A stretch of 64,000 nucleotides of DNA from Paenibacillus allorhizosphaerae (GTDB taxonomy: Bacteria; Bacillota; Bacilli; Paenibacillales; NBRC-103111), in the NCBI RefSeq assembly GCF_910594985.1, contig NZ_CAJVCE010000013.1, forward strand, positions 1-64,000, in the 5' to 3' direction. The position numbers and the translations under genes were made by a program. The notes beneath the pieces are model-generated. The model searched no databases. It was given only the letters and a program-made list of their open reading frames with translations, and was not told the origin of the DNA. This document shows positions 1 through 8,814 of this stretch, piece after piece. Positions within the stretch are counted from its first letter, which is position 1, and every line of letters begins with the position of its first letter.

Positions 1-81
1 TTAATATATCATACTAATTAATTATATAATGTGCAATAATTAAATTATCCGTATTTATATCAACGATTCTGAAAAAAAGTA

Positions 82-90
82 TGGTACAAT
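82..90 (+). promoter_or_regulatory. Extended -10 promoter element for the ccpN-yqfL pair
   Basis: The sequence TGGTACAAT is an extended -10 (TGn + TACAAT) in an AT-rich stretch about 50 bases upstream of the first gene. No convincing -35 is seen at 16-18 bases, which fits an extended -10 promoter. The assignment rests on motif and position only. Confidence 0.45.
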
Positions 91-143
91 GTTTAAAATG
101 ACACGCGCAACTTGATTATGAAGAGGGAAGGGAGTGAACGGTC

Positions 144-791
144 ATCGAGCTTAGTGCGCGTCAACTGCATATTGTCGAGCTTGTAAAAGCAAACGCTCCC
201 ATTACGGGGGAGCAAATCGCAGAGTTGCTCGGCTTAAGTCGGCCTACACTCCGATCCGATTTGGCGCTTCTGGTTATGCTGGGGCTGGTCGATGCGAAAC
301 CGAAAGTAGGGTATACGCCCGGTTCGGCGGTAACGCCCGGATCGATTGCCGCTCAGCATTTGCAACAAATCAAAGTTAAAGACGTGCAGTCTATGGCAGT
401 AGTGATCCGGGAGCAGTCTTCCGTGCACGACGCGGTTGTACAGCTGTTCATGGAGGATGTGGGCAGTTTGGTAGCCGTCGATGACGAAGGCTGCATGACA
501 GGCGTTATTTCCCGGAAAGACTTGTTAAAGTTTACGCTCGGCAATACGAATGCGGCGGCTATGCCCGTAAGTATGGTGATGACCCGCGAACCGAACGTGA
601 TCCACGCGTCGCCGGAGGAGTCGGTTATCGATGCCGCACGCAAAATGATTAACCATCAGGTAGATAGTTTGCCTGTCGTTGTCATTTCCAAGTGCAGCCA
701 GGCAGACGGACGAAAGCGCTTTGATGTTGTCGGGCGCGTAACGAAAACGATTATGACGAAAATATTGCTTGATCTGGCGATCAAGGGCTAA
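144..791 (+). CDS. ccpN: CcpN-type HTH/CBS-domain transcriptional repressor; start codon unusual
   Basis: In Bacillus, CcpN represses gluconeogenic genes such as gapB and pckA. Here an N-terminal winged HTH (ELSARQLHIVELVKANAP, then GEQIAELLGLSRPTLRSDL) is followed by a linker and two CBS motifs (from about residues 75 and 140), ending in VGRVTKTIMTKILLDL. The protein is about 215 residues, normal for the family. The reading frame stays open upstream of the first canonical start (TTG at 225), and that TTG would cut the HTH in half. A strong Shine-Dalgarno (GGGAAGGGAG, 125-134) points instead to an ATC at 144. An alternative is a one-base error near 137, because a GTG at 134 would then read into frame. 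The next gene is yqfL, as in B. subtilis. Confidence 0.85.
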   Translation: MELSARQLHIVELVKANAPITGEQIAELLGLSRPTLRSDLALLVMLGLVDAKPKVGYTPGSAVTPGSIAAQHLQQIKVKDVQSMAVVIREQSSVHDAVVQLFMEDVGSLVAVDDEGCMTGVISRKDLLKFTLGNTNAAAMPVSMVMTREPNVIHASPEESVIDAARKMINHQVDSLPVVVISKCSQADGRKRFDVVGRVTKTIMTKILLDLAIKG

Positions 792-815
792 TAGATAGAA
801 AGGGAGCAAAACCGG

Positions 816-1622
816 ATGAGGGACGATCAGCCTTATGAAATAACGATATGTTCGGACTCGGTTGGGGAAACGGCGGAAGCGGTCGTGAAAGCGACGATCC
901 GCCAGTTCGACGCCCATCAGGTGACAACCAAGCGTATCGGCCATATCAAGAGCGAGGATGAAATCCGTGCGATTGTAGAAGATGCGGCGAAGCGCGGCGG
1001 ATTTATCGCATATACGCTGGTCCAGCCCGAACTGCGGGAGATGATGAAGGAAGAAGCGCTCCGTTTCGGCGTACGTGCAGTGGACATCATGGGGCCGATG
1101 ATGGAGGCGTTCATCGATACGTTCAACGATGCGCCTAAGCGAAAGCCGGGGCTGCTGCATCAGATGGACGAGGATTACTTTCGGCGGGTGGAAGCGATCG
1201 AATTCGCCGTTAAATGCGACGACGGCCGGGATATGAGCGCGCTGCTGAAAGCGAGTCTCGTATTGATCGGCGTGTCCAGAACATCGAAGACGCCGCTTAG
1301 CATTTTTTTGGCGCATAAGGGGATCAAGGTAACGAATTTACCGCTGGTTCCGGAGGCGAAGCTGCCGAAGGAGCTGTCTTTGCTGCCGGGTAACCGGATC
1401 GTCGGTTTGACGATGGATGCGGAGAAATTGTACAAGATTCGTACGGAACGATTAAAAGCGGTCGGTCTGCCGTTCGGAGCCAAATACGCGACGATGGAGC
1501 GAATTACGGAGGAGCTGGATTACGCACATCGCGTCATGAAACAGATCGGATGCCACATCATCAATGTGACCGACAAAGCGATCGAGGAGACGGCGGGCAT
1601 TATTATGGGTTACTTGAAATAG
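816..1622 (+). CDS. yqfL: PPDK regulatory protein family kinase/pyrophosphorylase (DUF299, YqfL)
   Basis: Family members phosphorylate and dephosphorylate pyruvate phosphate dikinase or PEP synthase. In B. subtilis YqfL works with CcpN in gluconeogenic control. The 268-residue length is standard. The N-terminus carries the family signature CSDSVGETAEAVVKAT, and a P-loop-like GVSRTSKTPLSIFLA lies near residue 155. The gene lies 24 bases after ccpN with a clear RBS (agaaagggagc), so the two are probably one transcript. The family assignment is strong; the actual substrate enzyme is not in the window. Confidence 0.93.
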   Translation: MRDDQPYEITICSDSVGETAEAVVKATIRQFDAHQVTTKRIGHIKSEDEIRAIVEDAAKRGGFIAYTLVQPELREMMKEEALRFGVRAVDIMGPMMEAFIDTFNDAPKRKPGLLHQMDEDYFRRVEAIEFAVKCDDGRDMSALLKASLVLIGVSRTSKTPLSIFLAHKGIKVTNLPLVPEAKLPKELSLLPGNRIVGLTMDAEKLYKIRTERLKAVGLPFGAKYATMERITEELDYAHRVMKQIGCHIINVTDKAIEETAGIIMGYLK

Positions 1623-1636
1623 GCATCTAGGAGAGG

Positions 1637-1659
1637 CTTGGACCGAAAAGCGGTTCAGG
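1637..1659 (+). terminator. Probable rho-independent terminator after yqfL
   Basis: A nine-pair stem with two G-U pairs (CTTGGACCG / CGGTTCAGG, loop AAAAG) is followed by CTTTTATT, 15 bases past the yqfL stop. Confidence 0.5.
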
Positions 1660-1825
1660 CTTTTATTGTCGTATCCGTGAAAAAACGTGAACCGGCATCG
1701 AACTAAACTTCGTTTTTTGACGTATTGCTAAGTATAGGCTGTTTGACTGACGTCTGTAACGGAGATGGGAAGCCGCAGCCAAGGGAGGACGGAAGCAAAT
1801 CCAACATCGGGGGGCGTTAGGGGGC

Positions 1826-3133
1826 ATGAAGGAAAAGAAATATTGGACGGATTGGCTGTCAGGCGTAGCGTATGGAAAAAAACTGAAGCGGTTGCACCAT
1901 TGGAACGGTTGGCTTGTGGTTGTTCTGGCTCTGACCGGCATCCTTCTCTTCATTCCGGCAGTAAGGGAGCTTGGCGAGGGACGCTCATGGCTTAAGCTGT
2001 TGCATGTGTGGCTTGGCTTCATCTCCATAGCCGTTATCATGCTGTATATGCCCTTGCTGCGCAAACATTGGAAACAGCTTCGCACCAAGCCCGCGCAGCG
2101 TTGGAACCTGGGATGGGTGTTGTTTTTGCTAGCCGGTTGGATCGTGAGCGGATTGCTGCTATGGCAGCTTCGCCGTATTTCTCCGGCTTTGGGAAATGCG
2201 GCGCTGATCGTGCACGACTTATTTACATGGATAGGGATTCCATATGCCGTCTACCACTCGGTATCCCGCAGCCGATGGGTGAAAACTTCCAAAATGGCGC
2301 ACCATTCCCGAACGGCCGCGACGGCCACGACCATGACGGACGCACCCACAGCAGAAGAGAAGCGTACGGCGGCGCAAGCTTTCGTCGAATCGCTGAAAAA
2401 CGCCCCGATCTCGCGCGCTGCATTTCTGCGCAGCGCAGCCACGCTATTGCTCGTGTTCGGCGTCGGCCCCGCTTTTTACCGCTGGCTGAAACGAGTGTCC
2501 GATTCCGCAGGAACGAACGTGGATCTGGCGTTCATTGGCGATGAGAATCAAATGATACCGGAGCCGGTTGCGCTGCCTGCATCGAATCCTCCGATCGGCG
2601 GGGGCGGGCAGGGGCAGTTCCGCATCTACACGGTGACGCCGTTTCCTTCTTTTACAAGCGATAATTGGAAATTTGTCGTGACCGGCCTTGTAGAGCAGGA
2701 GCAAGTGTGGAACTGGAAGCAGTTTCTCGAACTGAAACGAAAAGTCCAAGTCAGCGACTTTCATTGTGTCACCGGGTGGTCGGTTAATAAGGTGACGTGG
2801 GAAGGCATCCCTTTATCCGAGCTGCTAAACCTGGCAAAGACGAAAGAGGAAGCCAAGTATGTCAAATTTTATTCCGGCGATAAGGAATATACGGATTGTT
2901 TGTCGCTGAAGCAGGCCGGTATGGATGATGTGATGGTAGCGGTGATGATGGACGGCAAGCCGATTCCGCAAAAGCTGGGAGGGCCGGTACGGCTTGTCGT
3001 GCCGCAGATGTACGCCTATAAATCGGTAAAATGGCTGCAGGCTATCGAGCTGATCGATAAGGAGCATATCGGTTATTGGGAGCTGCGAGGCTACGACAAC
3101 GATGCATGGGTGCCTGGGAGCCGGCGGGTGTAG
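1826..3133 (+). CDS. Membrane-anchored molybdopterin-dependent oxidoreductase (sulfite-oxidase fold) fused to a cytochrome-b561-like membrane domain
   Basis: The first ~150 residues hold four hydrophobic segments (starting near WLVVVLALTGILLFI, LLHVWLGFISIAVIMLY, WVLFLLAGWIVSGLLL and FTWIGIPYAVYH), resembling a heme-b membrane module. A fifth segment near residue 210 anchors the C-terminal domain. Residues ~240-430 form an oxidoreductase molybdopterin-binding domain; the HCVTGW motif supplies the cysteine expected to ligate Mo, and KLGGPVRLVVPQMYAYKSVKW is typical of the SUOX fold. The gene starts a Mo-cofactor operon, supporting a molybdoenzyme. It most resembles YedY/SUOX-like enzymes; the substrate is unknown. 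The ATG at 1826 follows a G-rich RBS. Confidence 0.85.
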   Translation: MKEKKYWTDWLSGVAYGKKLKRLHHWNGWLVVVLALTGILLFIPAVRELGEGRSWLKLLHVWLGFISIAVIMLYMPLLRKHWKQLRTKPAQRWNLGWVLFLLAGWIVSGLLLWQLRRISPALGNAALIVHDLFTWIGIPYAVYHSVSRSRWVKTSKMAHHSRTAATATTMTDAPTAEEKRTAAQAFVESLKNAPISRAAFLRSAATLLLVFGVGPAFYRWLKRVSDSAGTNVDLAFIGDENQMIPEPVALPASNPPIGGGGQGQFRIYTVTPFPSFTSDNWKFVVTGLVEQEQVWNWKQFLELKRKVQVSDFHCVTGWSVNKVTWEGIPLSELLNLAKTKEEAKYVKFYSGDKEYTDCLSLKQAGMDDVMVAVMMDGKPIPQKLGGPVRLVVPQMYAYKSVKWLQAIELIDKEHIGYWELRGYDNDAWVPGSRRV

Positions 3134-3188
3134 ACACGAAGCGCTCTGGCCGTTACTATGTAAAGAAAAGCAAGGCGGGGGAGAAACG

Positions 3189-3824
3189 ATGCAGCTGTTA
3201 TCGCTTTATGCAGGCAAGCCGGTGAAGGTAACGTATAGGGAAAAGCCGTTGGAAACGGGAATTTATAAACAACCGGTACACGGAAAGGTATTTCTGGGAA
3301 AGACGAATTTGGAGGGAGACGGCCAAGCGGATTTGGTCAACCATGGAGGCACGGACAAGGCGGTGTGTGTTTATTGCCACGAGCATTACGCGTATTGGGA
3401 ACAGCGATGGGGGCGCAAGCTTGACGGCTGCGCGTTCGGCGAAAATTTTACGGTAACCGGCATGACGGAATCCGATGTATGCATCGGGGATGTATTCGAG
3501 ATCGGAAGTGCCCATGTACAGATCAGCCAGCCCCGCCAGCCTTGTTATAAGGTTGCGCATAAACAAGGGTTGACAGAGCTCACGATGTGGATGCAAGAGA
3601 GCGGATATACGGGTTATTATTTCCGCGTGTTGAAGGAAGGGGCCGTAGAAGCCGGGCAGCCGTTCCGACTTGCAGCGCGCGATGCAGCAGGCATAACGAT
3701 CGCCGAAGCGAATAGGCTCAAATATCATGACAAAAGCGATACGGAAGGGATTCGAAGGCTTCTGGAGGTAAGCGCGCTGTCGGTAAGCTGGCGCGAGTCG
3801 TTTGAGAAGCGGATTCGAAGCTAG
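3189..3824 (+). CDS. MOSC domain protein (YiiM-like)
   Basis: MOSC domains occur in Mo-cofactor sulfurases and in detoxifying molybdoenzymes such as YiiM. The protein has the YiiM-style start (LLSLYAGKPVKV), the HGG.DKAV segment near residue 50, the FGENFTVTGMTESDVCIGD core and the SQPRQPCYK cysteine motif, followed by a C-terminal 3-alpha domain. The reading frame extends upstream to 3102 into the previous gene, but the ATG at 3189 has an RBS (aaggcggggga) and matches the family N-terminus. It lies 55 bases after the molybdoenzyme gene and 11 before mobA. Confidence 0.88.
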   Translation: MQLLSLYAGKPVKVTYREKPLETGIYKQPVHGKVFLGKTNLEGDGQADLVNHGGTDKAVCVYCHEHYAYWEQRWGRKLDGCAFGENFTVTGMTESDVCIGDVFEIGSAHVQISQPRQPCYKVAHKQGLTELTMWMQESGYTGYYFRVLKEGAVEAGQPFRLAARDAAGITIAEANRLKYHDKSDTEGIRRLLEVSALSVSWRESFEKRIRS

Positions 3825-3835
3825 GGCGGGTACGG

Positions 3836-4465
3836 ATGAAAAATAATGCAGATACGATGAATATATGCGGGGTTGTGCTAGCCGGAGGCATGAATCGGCG
3901 AATGGGCGGCCGGCCCAAAGCGCTGCTGGAACGCAACGGGCGAACGTTCCTTGAGCTGCAGCTGGAGGAGATGTCGCAGCTATGCCGGGAGCGAATTCTC
4001 GTTACGAACGAGCCGGAACGATATAAGCCGGTACTTGAGCGGGCAAAAGGAGAAGTGCGGGTCGTCCGCGATTTACAGCCCGGAGGCGGACCGTTAGCCG
4101 GCATACAAGCGGCCCTTCACGCAGCCGCGAGCGATATGCTTTGGGTCGTTGGCTGCGATATGCCCTGCATTCATGCGCGAGCGGCCGAAGCGTTGGAGCA
4201 GCTGCGGGCGGAGGCGGATGCCGAAGCAGCGATTGCACGGATCGGCGGAAGACTGCATCCGCTACATGGGGTATATCATCGGCGTTGTTTGCCGCAGGTA
4301 GAGGCGATGCTTGCTGAAGAGGAGCGCCGATTGATGCGTTTGTTCGACCGAATCAGCTGGCGTGCAGGCGATGAGGTCGTATTTGAAAGCAAGGGAATCG
4401 GACTCGATTTCGTGCGAAATATTAACGATCCGGAACAATACAACGTTTTTATAGAACGAAAATAG
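3836..4465 (+). CDS. mobA: Molybdenum cofactor guanylyltransferase MobA
   Basis: MobA joins GMP to molybdopterin. The nucleotide-binding signature GVVLAGGMNRRMGGRPKALL begins near residue 12, then PGGGPLAGIQAAL and the metal-site segment VVGCDMPC near residue 97. At 209 residues it is normal. An alternative in-frame ATG lies at 3857; 3836 is kept because it has the better-spaced RBS. SUOX-type enzymes normally use Mo-MPT without GMP, so a guanylyltransferase here may serve another enzyme elsewhere in the genome. Confidence 0.9.
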   Translation: MKNNADTMNICGVVLAGGMNRRMGGRPKALLERNGRTFLELQLEEMSQLCRERILVTNEPERYKPVLERAKGEVRVVRDLQPGGGPLAGIQAALHAAASDMLWVVGCDMPCIHARAAEALEQLRAEADAEAAIARIGGRLHPLHGVYHRRCLPQVEAMLAEEERRLMRLFDRISWRAGDEVVFESKGIGLDFVRNINDPEQYNVFIERK

Positions 4466-4597
4466 GAATAAATGGATAATCGGGACAGGTATATGTGAGA
4501 TTTAGCAGATTATCACTATAAATTCGTCAGCTTTTATGACATAATAGATTATAATTAAACCTTGTAAAACTTCGAAGCGAATGGGAGGGGAAGCGGG

Positions 4598-5605
4598 ATG
4601 ACGCAATCGTTAACGGACCGATTCGGGCGCATTCACGATTATTTGCGAATATCGGTAACGGACCGGTGCAACCTTCGCTGTGTGTACTGTATGCCGGAGG
4701 AGGGCATGGAGTTTGAGCCGGAGGAGCGGTTGCTTCGGTTCGACGAGATTGCCGAGGTCGTGCGCGTTCTGGCAGGTTTCGGAGTACGCAAGCTGCGCCT
4801 GACCGGCGGGGAGCCGCTTGTGCGGAAAAATCTGGAGCAGCTGGTCGGCATGCTTAGCGTGATTCCGGGCATCGAAGATATCGCTCTCACGACGAACGGG
4901 ATATACTTTGCCTCGCGCGCCGAGAAGCTGCGCAGTGCCGGGTTGACCCGGATCAACATCAGTCTCGACTCGCTGCGTCCCGACCGGTTCTCGCTCATTA
5001 CAAGGGGCGGCGATATTACCCGTGTGCTTGCGTCGATCGAGGAAGCGGTCCGCGTCGGTCTCGATCCGATCAAGCTGAACGTCGTGCTGATGAAAGGTTT
5101 GAACGACGACGAGATTGACGATTTTTTGCAGCTAACCCTGGAGCGTAAGCTCAATGTCCGGTTTATCGAATATATGCCGATCGGTCACGACGATAACGGT
5201 TGGAAGACGAAATATATTCCTCTCTCGACAGTGTTGGAACGGTGCGAGCAGCGGGGATGGACGGTGGAAGCTTACGAGCAGGGATTGCGGGGGAACGGCC
5301 CTTCGCAAAATTACCGGATTGCAGGGGCCGCCGGCACGTTTGGCCTCATTCATCCGGTCAGCGACCATTTCTGCGAGACGTGCAACCGGCTGAGGCTTAC
5401 AGCGGACGGGAACATTAAGCCATGCCTGTATTGGTCTGACGAATTCAACGTGAGAAAATATATCGGTGATGACCGGGCGTTAGCGGAATTGTTTTTCCGC
5501 GCGCTTGACGTTAAACCGGAAAGCCACGAAATGGCCAAAGCGCTGCTTAACGAAAGCCAAAGCCATACGCCGACCGTACGACGGATGTCACAGATTGGGG
5601 GATAA
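4598..5605 (+). CDS. moaA: GTP 3',8-cyclase MoaA (radical SAM)
   Basis: MoaA performs the first step of molybdopterin synthesis. The radical-SAM motif CNLRCVYC lies near residue 24, [13 protein letters not shown] near 65, and the C-terminal second-cluster region has [19 protein letters not shown]. Length 335 fits. The C-terminus ends QIGG, matching the conserved GG tail of MoaA. The ATG follows a strong RBS (gggaggggaagcggg). It precedes moeA by six bases. Confidence 0.95.
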   Translation: MTQSLTDRFGRIHDYLRISVTDRCNLRCVYCMPEEGMEFEPEERLLRFDEIAEVVRVLAGFGVRKLRLTGGEPLVRKNLEQLVGMLSVIPGIEDIALTTNGIYFASRAEKLRSAGLTRINISLDSLRPDRFSLITRGGDITRVLASIEEAVRVGLDPIKLNVVLMKGLNDDEIDDFLQLTLERKLNVRFIEYMPIGHDDNGWKTKYIPLSTVLERCEQRGWTVEAYEQGLRGNGPSQNYRIAGAAGTFGLIHPVSDHFCETCNRLRLTADGNIKPCLYWSDEFNVRKYIGDDRALAELFFRALDVKPESHEMAKALLNESQSHTPTVRRMSQIGG

Positions 5606-5611
5606 GCTTGC

Positions 5612-6886
5612 GTGGGCAACTTGAAGTTCGGACGGGAGACGATTCGTCTGGAGGAAGCGCAAGCGCGTGTCCTTCGCTTCGTCCGTCGCATGGAAAAGGA
5701 ACGGGTGCCGCTCACGGAAGCGGCGGGCCGGCGGCTCGCTGAAGAGATACGTGCCGATCATCCGGTACCGCATTTTCGCCGGTCGGGAGTGGACGGCTAC
5801 GCTCTGCATGCGGAAGATACGGCTGGAGCTTCCGGTCGAACCCCGGTGCGTTTCGAAGTAACGGAGACGATTCCGTGCGGCGTCATGCCGCAGCATTCGC
5901 TGGGCCGCGGCCAAGCCGCCCGAATTATGACGGGAGCCGTCGTGCCGGAAGGAGCGGATGCCGTCGTCATGCTGGAAATGACCGATCGGCTAGAGCGGGA
6001 TGAGCGCACGGAAGAATCGGATGCTGCGGCAAGCGTCGGAGTGCTCCGAGCGATGATGCCGGGGGAAAATATTAGCCCGATCGGCCAGGAAGTGGCCGAG
6101 GGGGAGACACTGCTTCCTGGTGGCCGTAAGATCGGGCCGGGCGAGGCTGCGATATTGGCGACGTTCGGCTACAGCCACGTACCGGTATTCAAGAAACCGA
6201 AGGTGGCTATATTCTCCACCGGATTCGAGCTTTTACCGGTAGAAGCGTCGCTTCGGCCCGGTCTCATCCGCAACAGCAACAGCTATATGCTTGCCTGTCA
6301 GGTGACGGACGCGGGAGGAGAGCCGACGATCATGCCGGCTCTTCCCGATGATCCGGGGAAGGTGCAGTCGGCGTTGGCCGAAGCCTTGGAGTGGGCGGAT
6401 GTGCTTATTACGACGGGCGGCGTATCGGTCGGCGACAAAGACGTGCTCGTCGAGTTGTTCGCCCAGTGGGACGGCGAGCTTCATTTCAACAAAATTGAGA
6501 TGCGCCCCGGCAGCCCGACATCCTTCGGCTGTTGGCAGGGAAAGCCGCTGTTCGCCCTATCGGGCAATCCCGGCGCATCGTATGTAGGCTTCGAGCTGCT
6601 TGCGAGACCGTATCTGCGCGCGGCTCTGGGCTCCTCCGATCCGCTGCCGCAGATCAGTTCGGCCTGCTTGGACGCGGATTACCGCAAAGGATCCGCGTAT
6701 CCGCGCTATGTGCGAGGAACGAGCCGGGTGGAGCAGGGGATGGTAAAGGTCAAACCGGCCGGGCGGGACCAATCAAGCATTATGATCTCGATCAAAGATG
6801 CGGATTGTTTGATCTTGATTCCCGCAGGCGGACAAGGAGCCCAGGCAGGCGCTCTTGTAACCACGATCAGCCTGATGGAGAAATAA
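5612..6886 (+). CDS. moeA: Molybdopterin molybdenumtransferase MoeA
   Basis: MoeA inserts molybdenum into adenylylated molybdopterin. Visible family motifs are SGVDGYAL, IMTGAVVPEGADAVVMLE, TGFELLP, the MoCF-core TTGGVSVGDKD, and MRPGSPTSFG with ALSGNPGAS near residues 295-320. At 424 residues it is full length. The start is GTG at 5612, six bases after the moaA stop, so the two are likely co-translated. The operon lacks moaB/C/D/E in this window, so those must be elsewhere if the pathway is complete. Confidence 0.94.
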   Translation: MGNLKFGRETIRLEEAQARVLRFVRRMEKERVPLTEAAGRRLAEEIRADHPVPHFRRSGVDGYALHAEDTAGASGRTPVRFEVTETIPCGVMPQHSLGRGQAARIMTGAVVPEGADAVVMLEMTDRLERDERTEESDAAASVGVLRAMMPGENISPIGQEVAEGETLLPGGRKIGPGEAAILATFGYSHVPVFKKPKVAIFSTGFELLPVEASLRPGLIRNSNSYMLACQVTDAGGEPTIMPALPDDPGKVQSALAEALEWADVLITTGGVSVGDKDVLVELFAQWDGELHFNKIEMRPGSPTSFGCWQGKPLFALSGNPGASYVGFELLARPYLRAALGSSDPLPQISSACLDADYRKGSAYPRYVRGTSRVEQGMVKVKPAGRDQSSIMISIKDADCLILIPAGGQGAQAGALVTTISLMEK

Positions 6887-6927
6887 AAACAATTGCGCCG
6901 GCTCCAATCACATAGAGCAAAAAAATA

Positions 6928-6958
6928 CCCCCGACGGGCGTCCAACGCCTGTCGGGGG
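6928..6958. terminator. Bidirectional terminator between moeA and the YjcZ-type gene
   Basis: A 13-position stem (CCCCCGACGGGCG / CGCCTGTCGGGGG, one mismatch, loop TCCAA) is preceded by an A-run and followed by ATTTTCG, so it can act on both converging transcripts. Confidence 0.8.
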
Positions 6959-6971
6959 ATTTTCGTTGCCA

Positions 6972-7061
6972 TTAGATGACAAATGCACGGGAAACGATTA
7001 CCAGCAGAATGAAGAGAACCAGAATCACACCTGTAGTTGTAAAACCGCCAACTGCGCTCAT
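6972..7061 (-). CDS. YjcZ-family sporulation micro-protein
   Basis: A 29-residue reading frame, MSAVGGFTTTGV followed by a hydrophobic helix (LVLFILLVIVSRAFVI). It matches the pattern of the YjcZ/sporulation-protein family of Bacillales: a short Gly-rich start and one membrane helix. A strong RBS (AAAGGGGGATG) precedes the ATG. It lies downstream of the NlpC/P60 gene on the same strand but 116 bases away. Molecular function is unknown. Confidence 0.75.
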   Translation of the reverse strand: MSAVGGFTTTGVILVLFILLVIVSRAFVI

Positions 7062-7177
7062 GTAACATCCCCCTTTCAGAAGATCTGTTAAATTATATGA
7101 GCGAGTGACTGCTGCGGATTGGACGATAGCCCGGTTTGCAGTAAAAAATACACATGTCTCCTGTCACGAGACGGAAA

Positions 7178-8380
7178 TCAATAGGTGGACCCTCCGTAAA
7201 GGAAGCGATGTTCCCACTGGGAACCCGCGATGTTGTCAATCCGAACGCCGCCGGAAGCAGCCGAGTACGTATGCAGTATTTTGCCGTCTCCGAGATAAAT
7301 ACCAACGTGCGTAATCGTTTCTTTCGATTTGTCGATGTTGGCGTAGTTTGACGCATCGTAACCTTTGTAGCTCATAAAGAACAGTAGATCTCCTTTTTGC
7401 AGCTGACGCCAGTCGTTTTTCGTTTTACCGACCGACTTGACATAAGCGCCCTGACTGCGTGAATCGCCCGGCAGCAGCTGCTTTATTCCGTCCATATACG
7501 CTTGCCGTACGAAATCGGAGCAGTCAAAGGTGCTCGTATCGTTGCGGCTCGAGCCGAACTCATACGGCACGCCCAAATAGATCATGCCCGCATCGATCAC
7601 TTTTTTCGCGGCAACCGCCGGATCGAGCTGCTTATAAGGTTCGACGTATGTTGTCGTTATGTATTGAGAGCTTGTGCTGACATAGCCGATGACACCGTTG
7701 CGATCTTGAACGTTGTACCAGAAATCGTTCGCCTTATTGAGCACGAGCACTTGCTCGCCTTTTTGCAAGTAGCGAATTCTGTCGGCATCCGTGGACGTGC
7801 CGGTCCGGAACGATACGGAGCTGACGATGGTCGCGTTCGGAGGCGATTGAAAGAGCGGTTCTTCCTGCTCCTGCGGATCCTCGAACATGGTGCTTATGTA
7901 TTCGGAGCTCGTACTGACATAGCCGACGACGTCGTTTTTATCTTGCACTTTGTACCAGTAGGCGTTTACTTTCTCCAATATAAGGATGCGCTCGCCGTCT
8001 TGGATATATCGAATGCGGGAGGCGTCCGTGGACGGCCCGGTTCGGAATGAAACGGACTTGATGATCTCTCCGTTCGGCTCGGCCGGAACCTTGACATTCG
8101 TCAGCTGAATGTAAGTTGGCGAAGAGGAGACATATCCGACTTGGCCGGAGGCATCTTTGACTTGGAGCCAATTGTCATTATAAGTACTGACGATATCCAG
8201 CATTTCACCCGCCTGCAAAAAACGGATGCGTGCGCCGGAGGTGGAGGGCTGCTCGCGGAAGTTGACGGATTGGATCACCTTCACTTTTTCGGTGTCGTAG
8301 GAAAAGGCAAATGCATGATATGGAATGACCGCTAGCGATACAGCGGCGCTCATCACGAGTGCGATAAGCTTTTTTTTCAT
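7178..8380 (-). CDS. Secreted peptidoglycan hydrolase with three SH3 repeats and an NlpC/P60 domain
   Basis: A signal peptide (MKKKLIALVMSAAVSLAVIP..AFAF) is followed by three bacterial SH3 repeats near residues 30-90, 100-165 and 180-250. Each repeat has a VSFR/VNFR..PST..RIR core and a VGYVS end. The C-terminal NlpC/P60 domain contains DCSDFVRQAYMDG (catalytic Cys), THVGIYLGDGKILH (catalytic His) and a later polar residue. These enzymes usually cut gamma-D-Glu-diaminopimelate links in peptide stems. The upstream region is shared divergently with the acetyltransferase gene. Confidence 0.92.
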   Translation of the reverse strand: MKKKLIALVMSAAVSLAVIPYHAFAFSYDTEKVKVIQSVNFREQPSTSGARIRFLQAGEMLDIVSTYNDNWLQVKDASGQVGYVSSSPTYIQLTNVKVPAEPNGEIIKSVSFRTGPSTDASRIRYIQDGERILILEKVNAYWYKVQDKNDVVGYVSTSSEYISTMFEDPQEQEEPLFQSPPNATIVSSVSFRTGTSTDADRIRYLQKGEQVLVLNKANDFWYNVQDRNGVIGYVSTSSQYITTTYVEPYKQLDPAVAAKKVIDAGMIYLGVPYEFGSSRNDTSTFDCSDFVRQAYMDGIKQLLPGDSRSQGAYVKSVGKTKNDWRQLQKGDLLFFMSYKGYDASNYANIDKSKETITHVGIYLGDGKILHTYSAASGGVRIDNIAGSQWEHRFLYGGSTY

Positions 8381-8814
8381 TGGCGGAAGCCTCCTGTTGT
8401 TGATAAATCTACCTTTCTACCGATAATGATAGCATACGGACGAATCAAGAAAGAGTGGGAAAATATGGGTAATCCCGGATGAATAAATAATGGATGCATG
8501 CCCTAAGTACTAAAAAATATCCCTATTAATTTAATTGTTAAATAATCCAGATACCACGGAATTATATTTATGTTGTAATCTATTAGAAGCAAGTACAATG
8601 GGATCTTGTTGATTTGATGTTTTGACGCAATATGAGTCTCAGGACACGGACATAAAGACTGCGAGTGAATTGATTTCGCCCCTTGAGAATAAGTGAAATG
8701 TTACTTAAGGATTCGTTTTGCGCTAAGGCCGTTTCGATGGTCGCGCGTGGTAATTTTTACGCCGCTTTGGTACAATCGACGAAGAAACTGATGAGGATGG
8801 AGGGGGGAACGGCC
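8381..8814. other. Long AT-rich divergent intergenic region
   Basis: About 430 bases lie between the divergent hydrolase and acetyltransferase genes. No conserved protein or RNA was recognised. The right end (8683-8814) can be read in frame with the acetyltransferase, but an internal ATG with a far better RBS was chosen. Promoters for both genes must lie here, but none was convincing by eye. Confidence 0.4.

Noticed and set aside
525..1316. 263-codon open frame antisense to ccpN and yqfL
   Set aside because: It overlaps two conserved genes and has no family features.
4527..4555. Possible promoter ahead of moaA (TATAAT at 4550)
   Set aside because: The -10 is good, but no -35 resembles TTGACA at 15-19 bases, so it is not listed as a feature.
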